From Pelagimonas varians (GTDB lineage: Bacteria > Pseudomonadota > Alphaproteobacteria > Rhodobacterales > Rhodobacteraceae): a stretch of DNA of 64,000 nucleotides. This document shows positions 15,953 to 24,958 of this stretch, piece after piece. The notes beneath the pieces are model-generated. The model ran no database searches and was not told the DNA's origin. It saw only the letters and a program-made list of their open reading frames with translations. The number at the start of each line of letters is the position of its first letter. The first letter of the stretch is position 1. The stretch is from NCBI RefSeq assembly GCF_003208435.1, contig NZ_QKMF01000018.1:44430-108429 (forward strand), read 5' to 3'. The translations under genes and the position numbers were made by a program.

Positions 15953-17601
15953 TGGGTCAACCTCAGCATTTGGAGGGAGCGGGCAATTGAAGAAAAAGTG
16001 TCGTTTAGATCCTCTCCATCAACGTCAAAATAATGGGCGGTAGAGGAGGCGCAGTCTTGCATAGCCTCTAGCCCTGCTGTGGGGGCTTCGACGCCAATCG
16101 CATAGACAACAACGCCATTGTCGCGTGCTGCCTGGCAGACCGTCGACAGGTTTGTATCTGCGCTGGATCCGTTCACAGTTGATCCATATGCGTAATAGGC
16201 ATCGTAATAGTCGCTATATGGAAGATAGCCGTTTGAATAGGGCGGATAAAAGAACTGGGATGCCACTGCGGCCGTGCTAAAGCGTGAATACAGCTCAGCA
16301 TTGGTCATTTGATACAGCTGCGAAGCGCTGGCACCGCTAGGACCGTCAGGTTCGCTTTGGTATTTTGACGAAGTGTATCCACCGGCCATGCGCAACCAAT
16401 AATAGGTGTCATTGTTGGTGCCGGAATTGTCGGTCACCCTAAGCGAGTAGCGGTCATCGCTGCGGCTTGTTGTACCGCGTGTATCAACCCAAGCTTCGGA
16501 CATGCCGTATTTGAAATCTGACTTAAGGTCGTATTGCGTGGTGTTCTGGCCGTCCGTCATGACCACAACAAACTTGAGCGTTTCATAGTCCGCATATTCA
16601 GCAGGGCGGTTGGCGTGATCTTCCGCGACATACCCTGCGGCAGACAAGGCTTGAACCGCAGGGCGTGCTGCCGGATCGAGCAGGGCCGCCCCCCACTTCA
16701 TCCCAAGATCGATTGCGGTGTTGCCACCTGCATCCAGCGTGTCGATATGTGCTTTGATTGTAGTCGCGTTTGAACTGTGGGCGATGACCGCGCTGGTTTC
16801 ACCTGTTGCACACCAAGGTCTGGAAATCGTGCCGCTGCTGGTGCTTGAGTTGTAGGGATCAAAATGGGCAAGTCGCGACAGTTCGGTTGATGTGCTAACC
16901 GCTGTTGCGAGAAAGTCATCGGTCCCAAATGTTGCGCAGCTGGAATAGGCGTGAACGTCTTCGAGATTGAAATACTGGCCCACGTTGTCGCCAAGGTTAA
17001 CGGTCGCATTATAAGGTATCACCGAAATAGACACCATATCCGACCCGTTGTCGGGCAGCATCAAGTCAACAAAGCCCTTGGCGGCGGTTTGCAGTTGGTC
17101 AATTTTGTCACCGCCCATCGATCCGGATATGTCCAGAACCAGAGAGATTTCGATCTTGGTCAACCCGTGTTCTGCTGCCGCATGGCCAGCTGCTTGCAAG
17201 TTGTTCACTCCGATCAAACTCATAAAGTTTGATGGCATTGTTACATGACCGTCTGCGGTTACACGCTTGAAGTTCAGGCTTTGGTCCACTGTCACACTGC
17301 TAAGTGCGTCGGGCATATTCATCGCGCGAAAGTATTCTTCAACGACAAATTCCGGATCCAGGAAGTTTTCCATACTGGCCGCTGCCAACACAGCGCGGTC
17401 GAGCGTGTTTTGCACTTTGTTGCGTTTCAATTCAGCGTGGATCATATCGATACCAATGCCGCCAAACACCATCATGACCAATGCACCGGTGACGGCTATG
17501 TAGGACATGGCACCATCTTGGGTCCGCCAAAAGCGGCCCAGAAACGCACTGGTTTTTGACTGAGGCATGGCTTGTGCGCTCTTCTCTAATGTGATCCGCA
17601 T
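15949..17601 (-). CDS. TadG-like protein with von Willebrand A domain, left module
   Basis: 550 aa. N-terminal TadG-like part with a membrane helix at about residues 32-52, followed by an extracytoplasmic vWA domain whose MIDAS reads LVLDISGSMGG (D157, S159, S161) and VVMTDGQNT later. Tyr/Ser-rich insert (about 380-470). Such proteins belong to tight-adherence or related pilus systems and bind partners through a metal ion. Start ATG 17601 follows GGAAGGAAGG; an upstream in-frame ATG at 17688 is less likely. Paralogue of the gene at 20124-21707. The tad secretion motor genes are not in the window. Confidence 0.85.
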   Translation of the reverse strand: MRITLEKSAQAMPQSKTSAFLGRFWRTQDGAMSYIAVTGALVMMVFGGIGIDMIHAELKRNKVQNTLDRAVLAAASMENFLDPEFVVEEYFRAMNMPDALSSVTVDQSLNFKRVTADGHVTMPSNFMSLIGVNNLQAAGHAAAEHGLTKIEISLVLDISGSMGGDKIDQLQTAAKGFVDLMLPDNGSDMVSISVIPYNATVNLGDNVGQYFNLEDVHAYSSCATFGTDDFLATAVSTSTELSRLAHFDPYNSSTSSGTISRPWCATGETSAVIAHSSNATTIKAHIDTLDAGGNTAIDLGMKWGAALLDPAARPAVQALSAAGYVAEDHANRPAEYADYETLKFVVVMTDGQNTTQYDLKSDFKYGMSEAWVDTRGTTSRSDDRYSLRVTDNSGTNNDTYYWLRMAGGYTSSKYQSEPDGPSGASASQLYQMTNAELYSRFSTAAVASQFFYPPYSNGYLPYSDYYDAYYAYGSTVNGSSADTNLSTVCQAARDNGVVVYAIGVEAPTAGLEAMQDCASSTAHYFDVDGEDLNDTFSSIARSLQMLRLTQ

Positions 17602-17942
17602 CCTGTACCTTCCTTCCGGTCCGTCCGGGAAATAACACATGCAACTAAACGATTTATTGCCTGACTTATGACAGGCTAAGATGGCCAAATTTTGGCGTTT
17701 TGAACGGCAATTTTAGAGATTTTTATCTATAATTCAGGACATTACACATAGGTTTGAGTGCTTTGTTTCCCGTGCGTGGACAACGATTGGCGATTGGGCA
17801 GGGGGGCGCGGGCCAATTGCGGCGAAAAAAAGGTGAGAAAAAAACCTTTGTGGCGTTAACGTGATTCTCATGGCGGCCTTTTTAGGGTGAGCCAACTGAC
17901 CGGCATTTCGGTTGGTGCCAAATTTTTGCTAGGAGGGCCTTC
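17602..17942. promoter_or_regulatory. Divergent promoter region of the left Tad module and gdhA
   Basis: 341 bp with no gene. It must hold promoters for both directions. Visible structure: a small inverted repeat GCCTG (17659-17663) / CAGGC (17672-17676), AAAGGT (17828-17833) / ACCTTT (17843-17848), and ACCG/CGGT around 17899-17912 just before the gdhA ribosome site TAGGAGGG. No known regulator site recognised. Confidence 0.5.
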
Positions 17943-19379
17943 ATGTCCGCTGCGCCAGTGAATGAACCGACGTTTCGCGAATCCGTCGACCTAATGTATA
18001 ATCGCGCAGTTGCGTTGATGGACTTGCCGCCCGGCCTTGAGGAAAAAATCAGGGTTTGCAACGCAACCTATATGGTGCGCTTCGGCGTGCGCCTGCGTGG
18101 CCAAATTCAGACTTTTGTGGGTTACCGATCAGTTCATTCCGAACATATGGAACCTGTGAAAGGTGGCATTCGCTATGCTTCGGCAGTGGATCAGGACGAG
18201 GTTGAGGCGCTTGCTGCGCTAATGACGTTCAAGTGTGCCTTGGTTGAGGCACCTTTTGGTGGCTCCAAGGGCGGCTTGTGCCTCGATCCACGCCAATATG
18301 ACCAGCATGAGCTGGAACAAATCACACGGCGCTTTGCATATGAGTTGATTAAGCGCGACTTGATCCACCCGTCGCAAAACGTTCCGGCCCCCGACATGGG
18401 AACCGGTGAACGCGAGATGGCTTGGATCGCGGATCAATATGCGCGGATGAACACCACGGATATCAATGCACGTGCCTGTGTAACGGGCAAACCGCTGAAC
18501 GCGGGCGGCATTGCGGGCCGGGTCGAAGCGACGGGCAGGGGGGTTCAATACGCGCTGCGCGAGTTTTTCCGCCACCCCGAAGACATTGCGGCGGCCGGGT
18601 TAGAAGGGTCGCTGGATGGCAAGCGGGTCATCGTTCAAGGATTGGGCAATGTGGGCTATCACGCTGCGAAATTCCTGCAAAGTGAAGATGGCTGCAAGAT
18701 TACGGGTATTATCGAACATGATGGCGCACTCTTTAGTTCCGGCGGACTGGATGTGGAGAAAGTGCGGAACTGGATAATCTCGCATGGTGGAATCACCGGG
18801 TATCCGGATGCCAATCACACTGCCGAAGGAACCGCGGTTCTCGAAGAAGAATGTGACATCTTGATCCCTGCGGCGCTTGAGGGGGTCATAAACCTTTCCA
18901 ATGCCGACCAGATAAAAGCCAAGCTGATCATCGAGGCGGCGAACGGTCCGGTAACTGCTGGGGCTGATGACATCTTGCGTGACAAGGGCGTTGTGATCAT
19001 TCCTGACATGTATGCAAATGCAGGCGGGGTAACGGTTTCCTATTTCGAATGGGTCAAAAACCTTAGCCACATCCGGTTTGGCCGCATGCAACGCCGCCAA
19101 GAAGAAGCGCGCCATCAATTGGTTGTCGATGAGTTGGAGCGGATCGATGAGGCTATGGGGGAAAATTGGAACCTGAGCCCGTCGTTTAAGGACAAATACT
19201 TAAAAGGGGCGGATGAGCTGGAATTGGTGCGTTCGGGTCTCGATGATACAATGCGGACAGCCTATCAATCTATGCGAGAGGTGTGGCACAGCCGCGCCGA
19301 CGTGAAGGATTTGCGCACTGCGGCCTTCATTGTGGCCATTGAAAAGGTTGCCAAAAGCTATCAGGCCAAGGGGCTTTAA
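17943..19379 (+). CDS. gdhA: Glutamate dehydrogenase
   Basis: Interconverts glutamate and 2-oxoglutarate plus ammonium with NAD(P), 478 aa. Signature residues are all present: KGGIRYA (K73), MTFKCALVEAPFGGSKGG (K97 and the catalytic K109), PAPDMGTGEREMAW, and the nucleotide-binding GLGNVG near residue 234. Length and motif style resemble the mitochondrial-type hexameric enzymes rather than the 1600-aa NAD-GDH. A strong site TAGGAGGG precedes ATG 17943. The gene is flanked on both sides by paralogous Tad-like modules pointing away from it. Cofactor preference cannot be read with certainty. Confidence 0.93.
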   Translation: MSAAPVNEPTFRESVDLMYNRAVALMDLPPGLEEKIRVCNATYMVRFGVRLRGQIQTFVGYRSVHSEHMEPVKGGIRYASAVDQDEVEALAALMTFKCALVEAPFGGSKGGLCLDPRQYDQHELEQITRRFAYELIKRDLIHPSQNVPAPDMGTGEREMAWIADQYARMNTTDINARACVTGKPLNAGGIAGRVEATGRGVQYALREFFRHPEDIAAAGLEGSLDGKRVIVQGLGNVGYHAAKFLQSEDGCKITGIIEHDGALFSSGGLDVEKVRNWIISHGGITGYPDANHTAEGTAVLEEECDILIPAALEGVINLSNADQIKAKLIIEAANGPVTAGADDILRDKGVVIIPDMYANAGGVTVSYFEWVKNLSHIRFGRMQRRQEEARHQLVVDELERIDEAMGENWNLSPSFKDKYLKGADELELVRSGLDDTMRTAYQSMREVWHSRADVKDLRTAAFIVAIEKVAKSYQAKGL

Positions 19380-19399
19380 GGGAATTACCACGCTTTTGA

Positions 19400-19422
19400 G
19401 GGTGCCCGGCGTTCGGGCACCC
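19400..19422 (+). terminator. Hairpin after gdhA
   Basis: GGGTGCCCG (19400-19408) and CGGGCACCC (19414-19422), perfect 9-bp stem with a 5-nt loop, 21 nt after the stop. No T-run follows, but position fits a terminator. Confidence 0.6.
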
Positions 19423-20123
19423 ACTGACCTTGCAGCAAAAGACATGCCAGTGCGTTTTATCGAATTCGATATAGACGCCGCTATTTCGCCACATTTTGAT
19501 CTGCTTCGTAACCAGAACAGTAACTATTCCTAATTCCTGAAATCGCATGCCCAATAGCGGGCTTGCGGAGCAAAGGAATAGGAACATGCTACCTGAAGCT
19601 CAAAAACCACTGCGCCTCCCGACAGGGAACGGTGCCAGTGCGAGGGCTTTTTCAGTGTCTGCAGCGGCAACCGGTGTATCGGGTGCCTGCAAGTTAGTTA
19701 GTAAACCTCAGCACCGTCACTCTGCTTGTGTCCGTAAGTCTCACTGTGAGAATGCGGCTGCGCTTAAGGCATCCGAACTGGTCGACGCAAAACGCACGGC
19801 CCAAGGATCCAACGTGCTTTGTCCATTAGTTGGGCAGTGCACCCTTACCAGATGTGAGGGGGCGGCGAATGAATTTCCCATCTATAAACGGCAAAGTTGA
19901 CCCAGCGTTAACACTTGTGACCGACCTGTCCGAAAATACCCTTTGGTCGATAAATAATCAGCAAGATACCGTAAAAAAAGGCAATTTACGGCGGTTTTCG
20001 ACGGGTTTGATCCCACAATGGCACCGCTTTAGCCCGTATTGCGCCCCATTTATGTCCGAAAGGATAATTAATCCTTTGTTCATACCTCGGAAGAAATCCG
20101 CGGTGAATAAAGGAGAGAAGTTC
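19423..20123. other. 700-bp region before the right Tad module, mostly unexplained
   Basis: No gene is clearly supported. One frame from ATG 19586 to 19900 (104 codons) has an AAAGGAATAGGA site but its protein is rich in K, R, S and C, matches nothing I know and has codon use unlike the neighbours, so I do not call it. The frame running into the vWA gene from 19830 is only a 5' extension. The stretch 19920-20100 is AT-rich and probably holds the promoter. The size is unusual for this tightly packed chromosome. Confidence 0.4.
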
Positions 20124-21707
20124 ATGCCTCGGCCCCTTGCGATCACAACCCGCTTCTCAGAGTGCGAAGATGGCAACGTGACCATTTTTTCTGTGTTCAT
20201 GCTGGTGTTGATCTTAATGATCACCGGTGCCTCCGTAGACATTATGCGCTTCGAAGCCACACGTGCCAAGATGCAAGGTACGCTGGACCGCGCGGTTTTG
20301 GCGGCGGCGGATCTGGACCAAGAACAAGACCCTACATCCGTGGTCAACGACTACATGGCAAAGGCGGGTCTGTCGGAAGTTCTTGCAGATGTAGAAGTTG
20401 ATCAAGGTATGAACTACCGCACCGTAACCGCAAGCGGATCTGTTGTCATGGACATGATCTTTTTGCACATGTCGGGGATCGAGACCCTGACCGTGCCCGG
20501 ATTGAGCGTCGCCGAGGAGAAAATCTCGGATGTGGAAATCTCGCTTGTTCTGGATATTTCGGGATCTATGGGCGGAACTCGCATTGCCAACATGCAAACG
20601 GCCGCCAAAGAATTTGTGGAAACAGTTATCCAAGAAGAGAGCGATTCCGGACTGACGACAGTCTCGCTCATCCCGTACAATGCGACGGTCAATTTGGGCA
20701 GCACACTGGCCAACTATTGGACTTTGTCTGACCAACACAGCTATTCGAATTGTGGAACGTTCCCGGCAACCGCCTTTAATACAGCGCAAATTGATCCGTC
20801 GGCCGAAATCGAACGTCTTGGTCATTTTGATCTGTATTCCACTGACCAAAGCAGCTCTTCCATCTCAAGCCCGTGGTGTAAAACGGGTGATCAAGGTGCG
20901 ATGATGGTTCACAGCTCGGATGCCACGGCCCTCAAGTCCCATATCGAAAGCCTGAGTGCTGGCGGTAACACTGCGATTGACCTCGGGATGAAGTGGGGCG
21001 TTGCTCTGCTCGACCCATCAAGCAACCCTGCGGTGGTTGCAATGGCCTTGGATGATGTCGTTGAGGACAATGCCTCTGACCGTCCAACCTCCTATGACGA
21101 CCCAGAAGCGATCAAATTCGTTGTCGTTATGACGGATGGCGAAAACACCACTCAATACGATCTGAAATCCCAGTACAAATACGGGATGTCCGATATCTGG
21201 ATCGATGAACGCGGCACCAGCAGCACCAGTGATGATCGCTTCTCGCTAAAAGTTCAAAGTAATGTCTATTTTTGGGAGCGGTATGAAAACAGCGGCTGGA
21301 GCTATCGTTACCGCAGCTCTGCGGACGGCGGCAATAGCGCCCGCCAGATGAGCTATGCCGAATTGTTCGCCCGCTTTGGCACCAAGGCCGTCGCCAAGAA
21401 AATGTACTATCAGCCCTACTACGATGGGTATGTGTCCAACTCCGAGTACAACGATATTTATTACGGCTATGAGGCCATCGTGAACGGGTCTGCCGCAGAT
21501 GAACGGTTGGAAGACATTTGCGACGCCGCAAAAGATGCTGGGGTTGTTGTCTTTGCAATCGGTTTCGAAGCGCCAACCGGGGGGCAAGAGGCAATGGAAA
21601 ACTGCGCGTCTTCGTCCAGCCATTACTTTGACGTTGACGGTGTCGAAATCACAGAAACCTTCCATGCCATTGCACGCCAAATCAATAGCCTGAGGTTGAT
21701 CCAATGA
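20124..21707 (+). CDS. TadG-like protein with von Willebrand A domain, right module
   Basis: 527 aa. Anchor helix at about residues 20-40 after a basic N-terminus, then a vWA domain with LVLDISGSMGG (D144, S146, S148), NTAIDLGMKWGVALLDP and VVMTDGENTTQYDLKS. The same phrases occur in the gene at 15949-17601, so the two are paralogues. Ends with SSSHYFDVDG and a short helix region, also shared. ATG 20124 has AGGAGAG upstream, which decides the start against the longer frame from 19830. Its stop overlaps the next gene by 4 bp. Presumed surface or pilus-associated adhesin. Confidence 0.85.
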   Translation: MPRPLAITTRFSECEDGNVTIFSVFMLVLILMITGASVDIMRFEATRAKMQGTLDRAVLAAADLDQEQDPTSVVNDYMAKAGLSEVLADVEVDQGMNYRTVTASGSVVMDMIFLHMSGIETLTVPGLSVAEEKISDVEISLVLDISGSMGGTRIANMQTAAKEFVETVIQEESDSGLTTVSLIPYNATVNLGSTLANYWTLSDQHSYSNCGTFPATAFNTAQIDPSAEIERLGHFDLYSTDQSSSSISSPWCKTGDQGAMMVHSSDATALKSHIESLSAGGNTAIDLGMKWGVALLDPSSNPAVVAMALDDVVEDNASDRPTSYDDPEAIKFVVVMTDGENTTQYDLKSQYKYGMSDIWIDERGTSSTSDDRFSLKVQSNVYFWERYENSGWSYRYRSSADGGNSARQMSYAELFARFGTKAVAKKMYYQPYYDGYVSNSEYNDIYYGYEAIVNGSAADERLEDICDAAKDAGVVVFAIGFEAPTGGQEAMENCASSSSHYFDVDGVEITETFHAIARQINSLRLIQ

Positions 21708-22243
21708 TGTTCTATATCAAAGAGTTCGCCCAACGCTTCCAGAAGGAAGAAGATGGCAACGCAACCGTCGAATTTACGATCTACTTTACGATCTTTTTCT
21801 TCATTCTGGCGGCGGCGGTCGAGATTGCTTACATCAATATGCGCCATGCGATGCTGGAACGCGGTCTGGATCTTGCGACACGCGATATTCGGATCAGCAC
21901 GGGGCACATCCCCAGCTATGAAGAGGTTCGGACAAAGATCTGCACCAAAGCAGCGATCCTGGAAGACTGCGAAAACAATTTGCGACTAGAGATGGTACAA
22001 GTTGACCCAAGGGCCTTTTCATCAACAGCCCCCTACGACACAGACTGCCAGAATGCGGCGGAAGATCTGCGTCCGGTTCGCAACTTTGTGCATGGCCAAG
22101 ACAACGAGATGATGCTGATCCGTGCCTGTCTCAAATACAAACCAATGATGCCAACGACCGCGATTGGAAAAGAACTCAATTTGGATGACTACGGCTACGC
22201 ACAGCTTATTGTGACATCAGCCTTTGTTCAGGAGCCGAGGTAA
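21704..22243 (+). CDS. TadE-like pseudopilin-type protein, right module first copy
   Basis: 179 aa. EEDGNATVEFTIYFTIFFF carries the Glu-in-helix signature of TadE-type proteins (helix about residues 22-42); the remainder is an exported domain with paired cysteines. Paralogue of the 176-aa protein at 15422-15952. Coupled to the vWA gene by an ATGA overlap and 5 nt ahead of the next TadE-like gene. Confidence 0.83.
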   Translation: MMFYIKEFAQRFQKEEDGNATVEFTIYFTIFFFILAAAVEIAYINMRHAMLERGLDLATRDIRISTGHIPSYEEVRTKICTKAAILEDCENNLRLEMVQVDPRAFSSTAPYDTDCQNAAEDLRPVRNFVHGQDNEMMLIRACLKYKPMMPTTAIGKELNLDDYGYAQLIVTSAFVQEPR

Positions 22244-22248
22244 CCGCC

Positions 22249-22806
22249 ATGCTGAAAACGCTCATATCCCGCCTAAAAGGATTTGCCGGTGCCGAGAACG
22301 GCAGTGTGGCCATCGAAACTCTGATTTTCATCCCGTTGATGACAACAATTATTGCCGCGACGTTTTCATTCCACGATGCGTTTAGGTACAAGAGTTTGAA
22401 CGTCAAAGCGGCCTATACAATTTCTGACGCGATCTCTCGTGAAACCGATCCGATAGACAACGACTATCTGGACGGGATGGTTGAGTTGCTGGAGTATTTG
22501 ACCCGCTCCGAAGGGCCGTATTCACTGCGGGTCACGCTGGTGCGCTACAATGCTAAACAGGTTAAATATGTCTCCGAATGGTCGAAGACACGCGGCGACT
22601 TTGACCGGTTGAGCACTTGGCAACTACGTTCTCTCGAAGAACGCCTTCCGGATATGTTGCACAACGAGCGCGTGATTTTGGTTGAAACCGCAACTGACTA
22701 TGTGCCCCCGTTTGAAGTGCCCGGGTTGAATGAGGCAAGCCTGTTTTACAACTATGGTTTTACCCGCCCGCGCTTTGCACCAAAAATTGTTTGGAGCAAT
22801 AACTGA
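22249..22806 (+). CDS. TadE-like pseudopilin-type protein, right module second copy
   Basis: 185 aa. ENGSVAIETLIFIPLMTTI gives the TadE helix (about residues 18-40) after a basic N-terminus. Paralogue of the 184-aa protein at 14853-15407, with shared ISRETDPI, LRVTLVRY/LRVTVVQY and RPRFAPKIVWSN/RPRYTPQVVFSN at the C-terminus. Last gene of the right module, closed by the terminator at 22869-22897. Confidence 0.83.
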   Translation: MLKTLISRLKGFAGAENGSVAIETLIFIPLMTTIIAATFSFHDAFRYKSLNVKAAYTISDAISRETDPIDNDYLDGMVELLEYLTRSEGPYSLRVTLVRYNAKQVKYVSEWSKTRGDFDRLSTWQLRSLEERLPDMLHNERVILVETATDYVPPFEVPGLNEASLFYNYGFTRPRFAPKIVWSNN

Positions 22807-22868
22807 TTGCGACAAAAAGAGTCGCTATCGGATAGGGCGTTGACGTTATACCGCATTGATACTGGAAG

Positions 22869-22897
22869 GCAGGGCTGCTCTACTGGCCCTGCTTTTT
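22869..22897 (+). terminator. Rho-independent terminator just before sarcosine oxidase
   Basis: GCAGGGC (22869-22875) and GCCCTGC (22886-22892) with a 10-nt loop and a TTTTT tail (22893-22897). It ends 13 nt before the soxB ATG, so it closes the Tad module but may also lie inside the sarcosine oxidase leader. Confidence 0.8.
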
Positions 22898-22910
22898 CAT
22901 GGGGTGAAGG

Positions 22911-24164
22911 ATGCGATTTTCAGCGCTAAAAGTTCTGAAAGAAGGGCTGACCGGCAACAAGGGCTGGCAACCCCACTGGCGTAACCCCGAGCCAAAAGCG
23001 GAATACGACGCCGTGATTATCGGCGGGGGCGGGCACGGGCTTTCGACTGCGTATTACCTTGCCAAGGAGCATGGTCTTTCAAACATTGCCGTGTTGGAAA
23101 AAGGCTATCTTGGTGGTGGTAATGTCGGGCGCAATACCACCATCGTGCGGGCCAACTACTATCTGCCGGGCAATTCTGAATTCTACAGCCATTCCCTGAA
23201 ATTGTGGGAAGGGCTGGAACAGGATTTGAATTATAACGTGATGCATTCCCAGCGCGGGATCATCAATCTGTTCCATTCCGACGGGCAACGTGATGCTGCT
23301 GTCAGGCGCGGAAATGCGATGATCAACCAAGGGGACGATGCGCATTTGCTGAGCCGCGAAGAGGTGCGGGCCAAGCTGCCTTACCTCGATTTCGACAATG
23401 CGCGCTTTCCGATCTATGGCGGGTTGTACCACCCACGCGGCGGCACGGCGCGCCACGATGCGGTGGCCTGGGGCTATGCGCGCGGTGCAGATCAACGCGG
23501 CGTTGATTTGATTCAAAACTGCGAAGTTACTGGAATTGATGTTGAAAACGGCAAGGTCGTGGGGGTGCAAACCACACGCGGACCCATTCGGGCCAAAAAA
23601 GTAGGGATGGTCACTGCGGGCCGGTCCAGCCAAGTGGCGCAGATGGCAGGCATGCGCCTGCCCATCGAAAGCCATATCTTGCAGGCCTATGTCACCGAAG
23701 GGCTAAAGCCCGTGATTGATCATGTTGTGACCTTTGGGATGAGCCATTTCTACATTAGCCAGTCTGACAAGGGCGGCTTGGTTTTCGGCGGAGATTTGGA
23801 TTTTTATGCGTCTTATGCGGCGCGGGGCAACCTGCCAGGCAAGGAACAAGTCATGGAAGCCGCGATGGCCTTGATGCCGATGATCGGCAAGGCGCGTGTG
23901 CTGCGCAGCTGGGGCGGGATCATGGACATGTCGCCGGATGGCTCTCCGATCATCGACAAGACCCATATTGACGGGCTCTTTTTGAACACTGGCTGGTGTT
24001 ATGGCGGCTTTAAGGCCGTGCCGGGATCAGGTTTTGCGATGGCGCATTTGATGGCCACTGGCCGGCCGCATGCCAGCGGCGAGAAATTAAGGTTGGACCG
24101 GTTTGAAACCGGCCGAGGATTGATGGACGAAGAAGGAACGGGCGCGCAACACAATCTCCACTAG
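22911..24164 (+). CDS. soxB: Sarcosine oxidase, beta subunit
   Basis: FAD/FMN-carrying catalytic subunit of heterotetrameric sarcosine oxidase, which demethylates sarcosine to glycine, giving 5,10-methylene-tetrahydrofolate and H2O2 in the cytoplasm. 417 aa with a Rossmann motif VIIGGGGHGLSTAYYL (G38-G43) and GGNVGRNTTIVRANYY. The stretch YHPRGGTARHDAV (H174, H182) is where the covalent FMN histidine lies in characterised enzymes (H174 by position). First gene of the cluster; unlike canonical soxBDAG, another gene intervenes before soxD. Not related to the SoxB of thiosulfate oxidation at 47.2 kb. Confidence 0.94.
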   Translation: MRFSALKVLKEGLTGNKGWQPHWRNPEPKAEYDAVIIGGGGHGLSTAYYLAKEHGLSNIAVLEKGYLGGGNVGRNTTIVRANYYLPGNSEFYSHSLKLWEGLEQDLNYNVMHSQRGIINLFHSDGQRDAAVRRGNAMINQGDDAHLLSREEVRAKLPYLDFDNARFPIYGGLYHPRGGTARHDAVAWGYARGADQRGVDLIQNCEVTGIDVENGKVVGVQTTRGPIRAKKVGMVTAGRSSQVAQMAGMRLPIESHILQAYVTEGLKPVIDHVVTFGMSHFYISQSDKGGLVFGGDLDFYASYAARGNLPGKEQVMEAAMALMPMIGKARVLRSWGGIMDMSPDGSPIIDKTHIDGLFLNTGWCYGGFKAVPGSGFAMAHLMATGRPHASGEKLRLDRFETGRGLMDEEGTGAQHNLH

Positions 24165-24177
24165 GAAAGGAGCTAAA

Positions 24178-24684
24178 ATGCGTATTTTCAAAACAACGGT
24201 TCAGGCGGCTTTGGCCGGAGCTTTGGTGATGGCTGCCAGTGTCGCATCTGCCAATGAAATTCGTCCGGGGTGCTATGAACGGATTTATTCGTCGGGCCAT
24301 TTGGCAACGCACCCCGATCAACATGTGGCTGCTATCCGTATGAAGGTTGGCGAGTGGGCCACAAATGTGTCTCGCGCGACCCAGCTTGAGGCGGTCATGG
24401 CCAATCAAGGGCGTGCACGCGGCACCCGCTATGCCGGTCGAACACTGTCTCAGTTCCTGTTTTGCGGAACCGAGGGCCGGTGGGACACCTGCGTGGTCGG
24501 CTGTGATGTCGGGTCGTTGCAAGTCACCAAGCAAACCAACACGTCGATGACGTTTCGGACACGCTACCTTTTGGTGGGCGAGGTCGCAGATTGCGGCGGA
24601 GAAATAGATCTGGCGGAAATTCCCGGCCAATGGGTCAGCTATAAACTAAACCGAGCACCGGACTCGGCTTGTAACGGAATGTGA
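24178..24684 (+). CDS. Exported six-cysteine protein inserted in the sarcosine oxidase operon
   Basis: 168 aa, family not recognised. A Sec signal peptide with cleavage probably after SVASA (residue 25) is followed by a compact domain with six cysteines (32, 96, 105, 109, 139, 165), consistent with three disulfides in the periplasm. GAAAGGAGCTAAA-type ribosome site upstream. It sits 13 nt after soxB and 7 nt before soxD, so it is co-translated with a cytoplasmic enzyme whose partners it is unlikely to touch directly. Could be a periplasmic binding or inhibitor-like protein; I make no functional claim. Confidence 0.8.
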   Translation: MRIFKTTVQAALAGALVMAASVASANEIRPGCYERIYSSGHLATHPDQHVAAIRMKVGEWATNVSRATQLEAVMANQGRARGTRYAGRTLSQFLFCGTEGRWDTCVVGCDVGSLQVTKQTNTSMTFRTRYLLVGEVADCGGEIDLAEIPGQWVSYKLNRAPDSACNGM

Positions 24685-24691
24685 GAGAAAA

Positions 24692-24958
24692 ATGAGACTG
24701 ACCTGCCCCCTGTGTGGAGAGCGCGACAGCCGCGAGTTTTATTATCAGGGGGCAGCATCGATGCTGAACCGTCCGCCTGCCGATGCGGCAGGTCAGGAAT
24801 GGCACAGCTATATGCATCTGCGCGACAATCCAGCCGGCGAAGTGCGGGATCTTTGGTATCACCAAGATGGATGCGGGTCTTGGCTCGTTGTGTCGCGGAA
24901 CACTGTGACACATCATATTTCCAGTGTTGACCTGATCGGAGCGCAAAATGCGGGTTGA
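24692..24958 (+). CDS. soxD: Sarcosine oxidase, delta subunit
   Basis: Small zinc-binding structural subunit of heterotetrameric sarcosine oxidase, 88 aa. The zinc ligands of the family are visible as C5 and C8 (TCPLCGERD) and H57 and C61 (YHQDGCGSW). Its 3' end overlaps the soxA start by 11 bp, consistent with coupled translation of subunits needed in equal amounts. Confidence 0.93.
   Translation: MRLTCPLCGERDSREFYYQGAASMLNRPPADAAGQEWHSYMHLRDNPAGEVRDLWYHQDGCGSWLVVSRNTVTHHISSVDLIGAQNAG

Noticed and set aside
19547..19900. 117-codon plus-strand frame as a gene
   Set aside because: Codon use and composition differ from neighbours, no recognised domain; kept only as a note for the gap.
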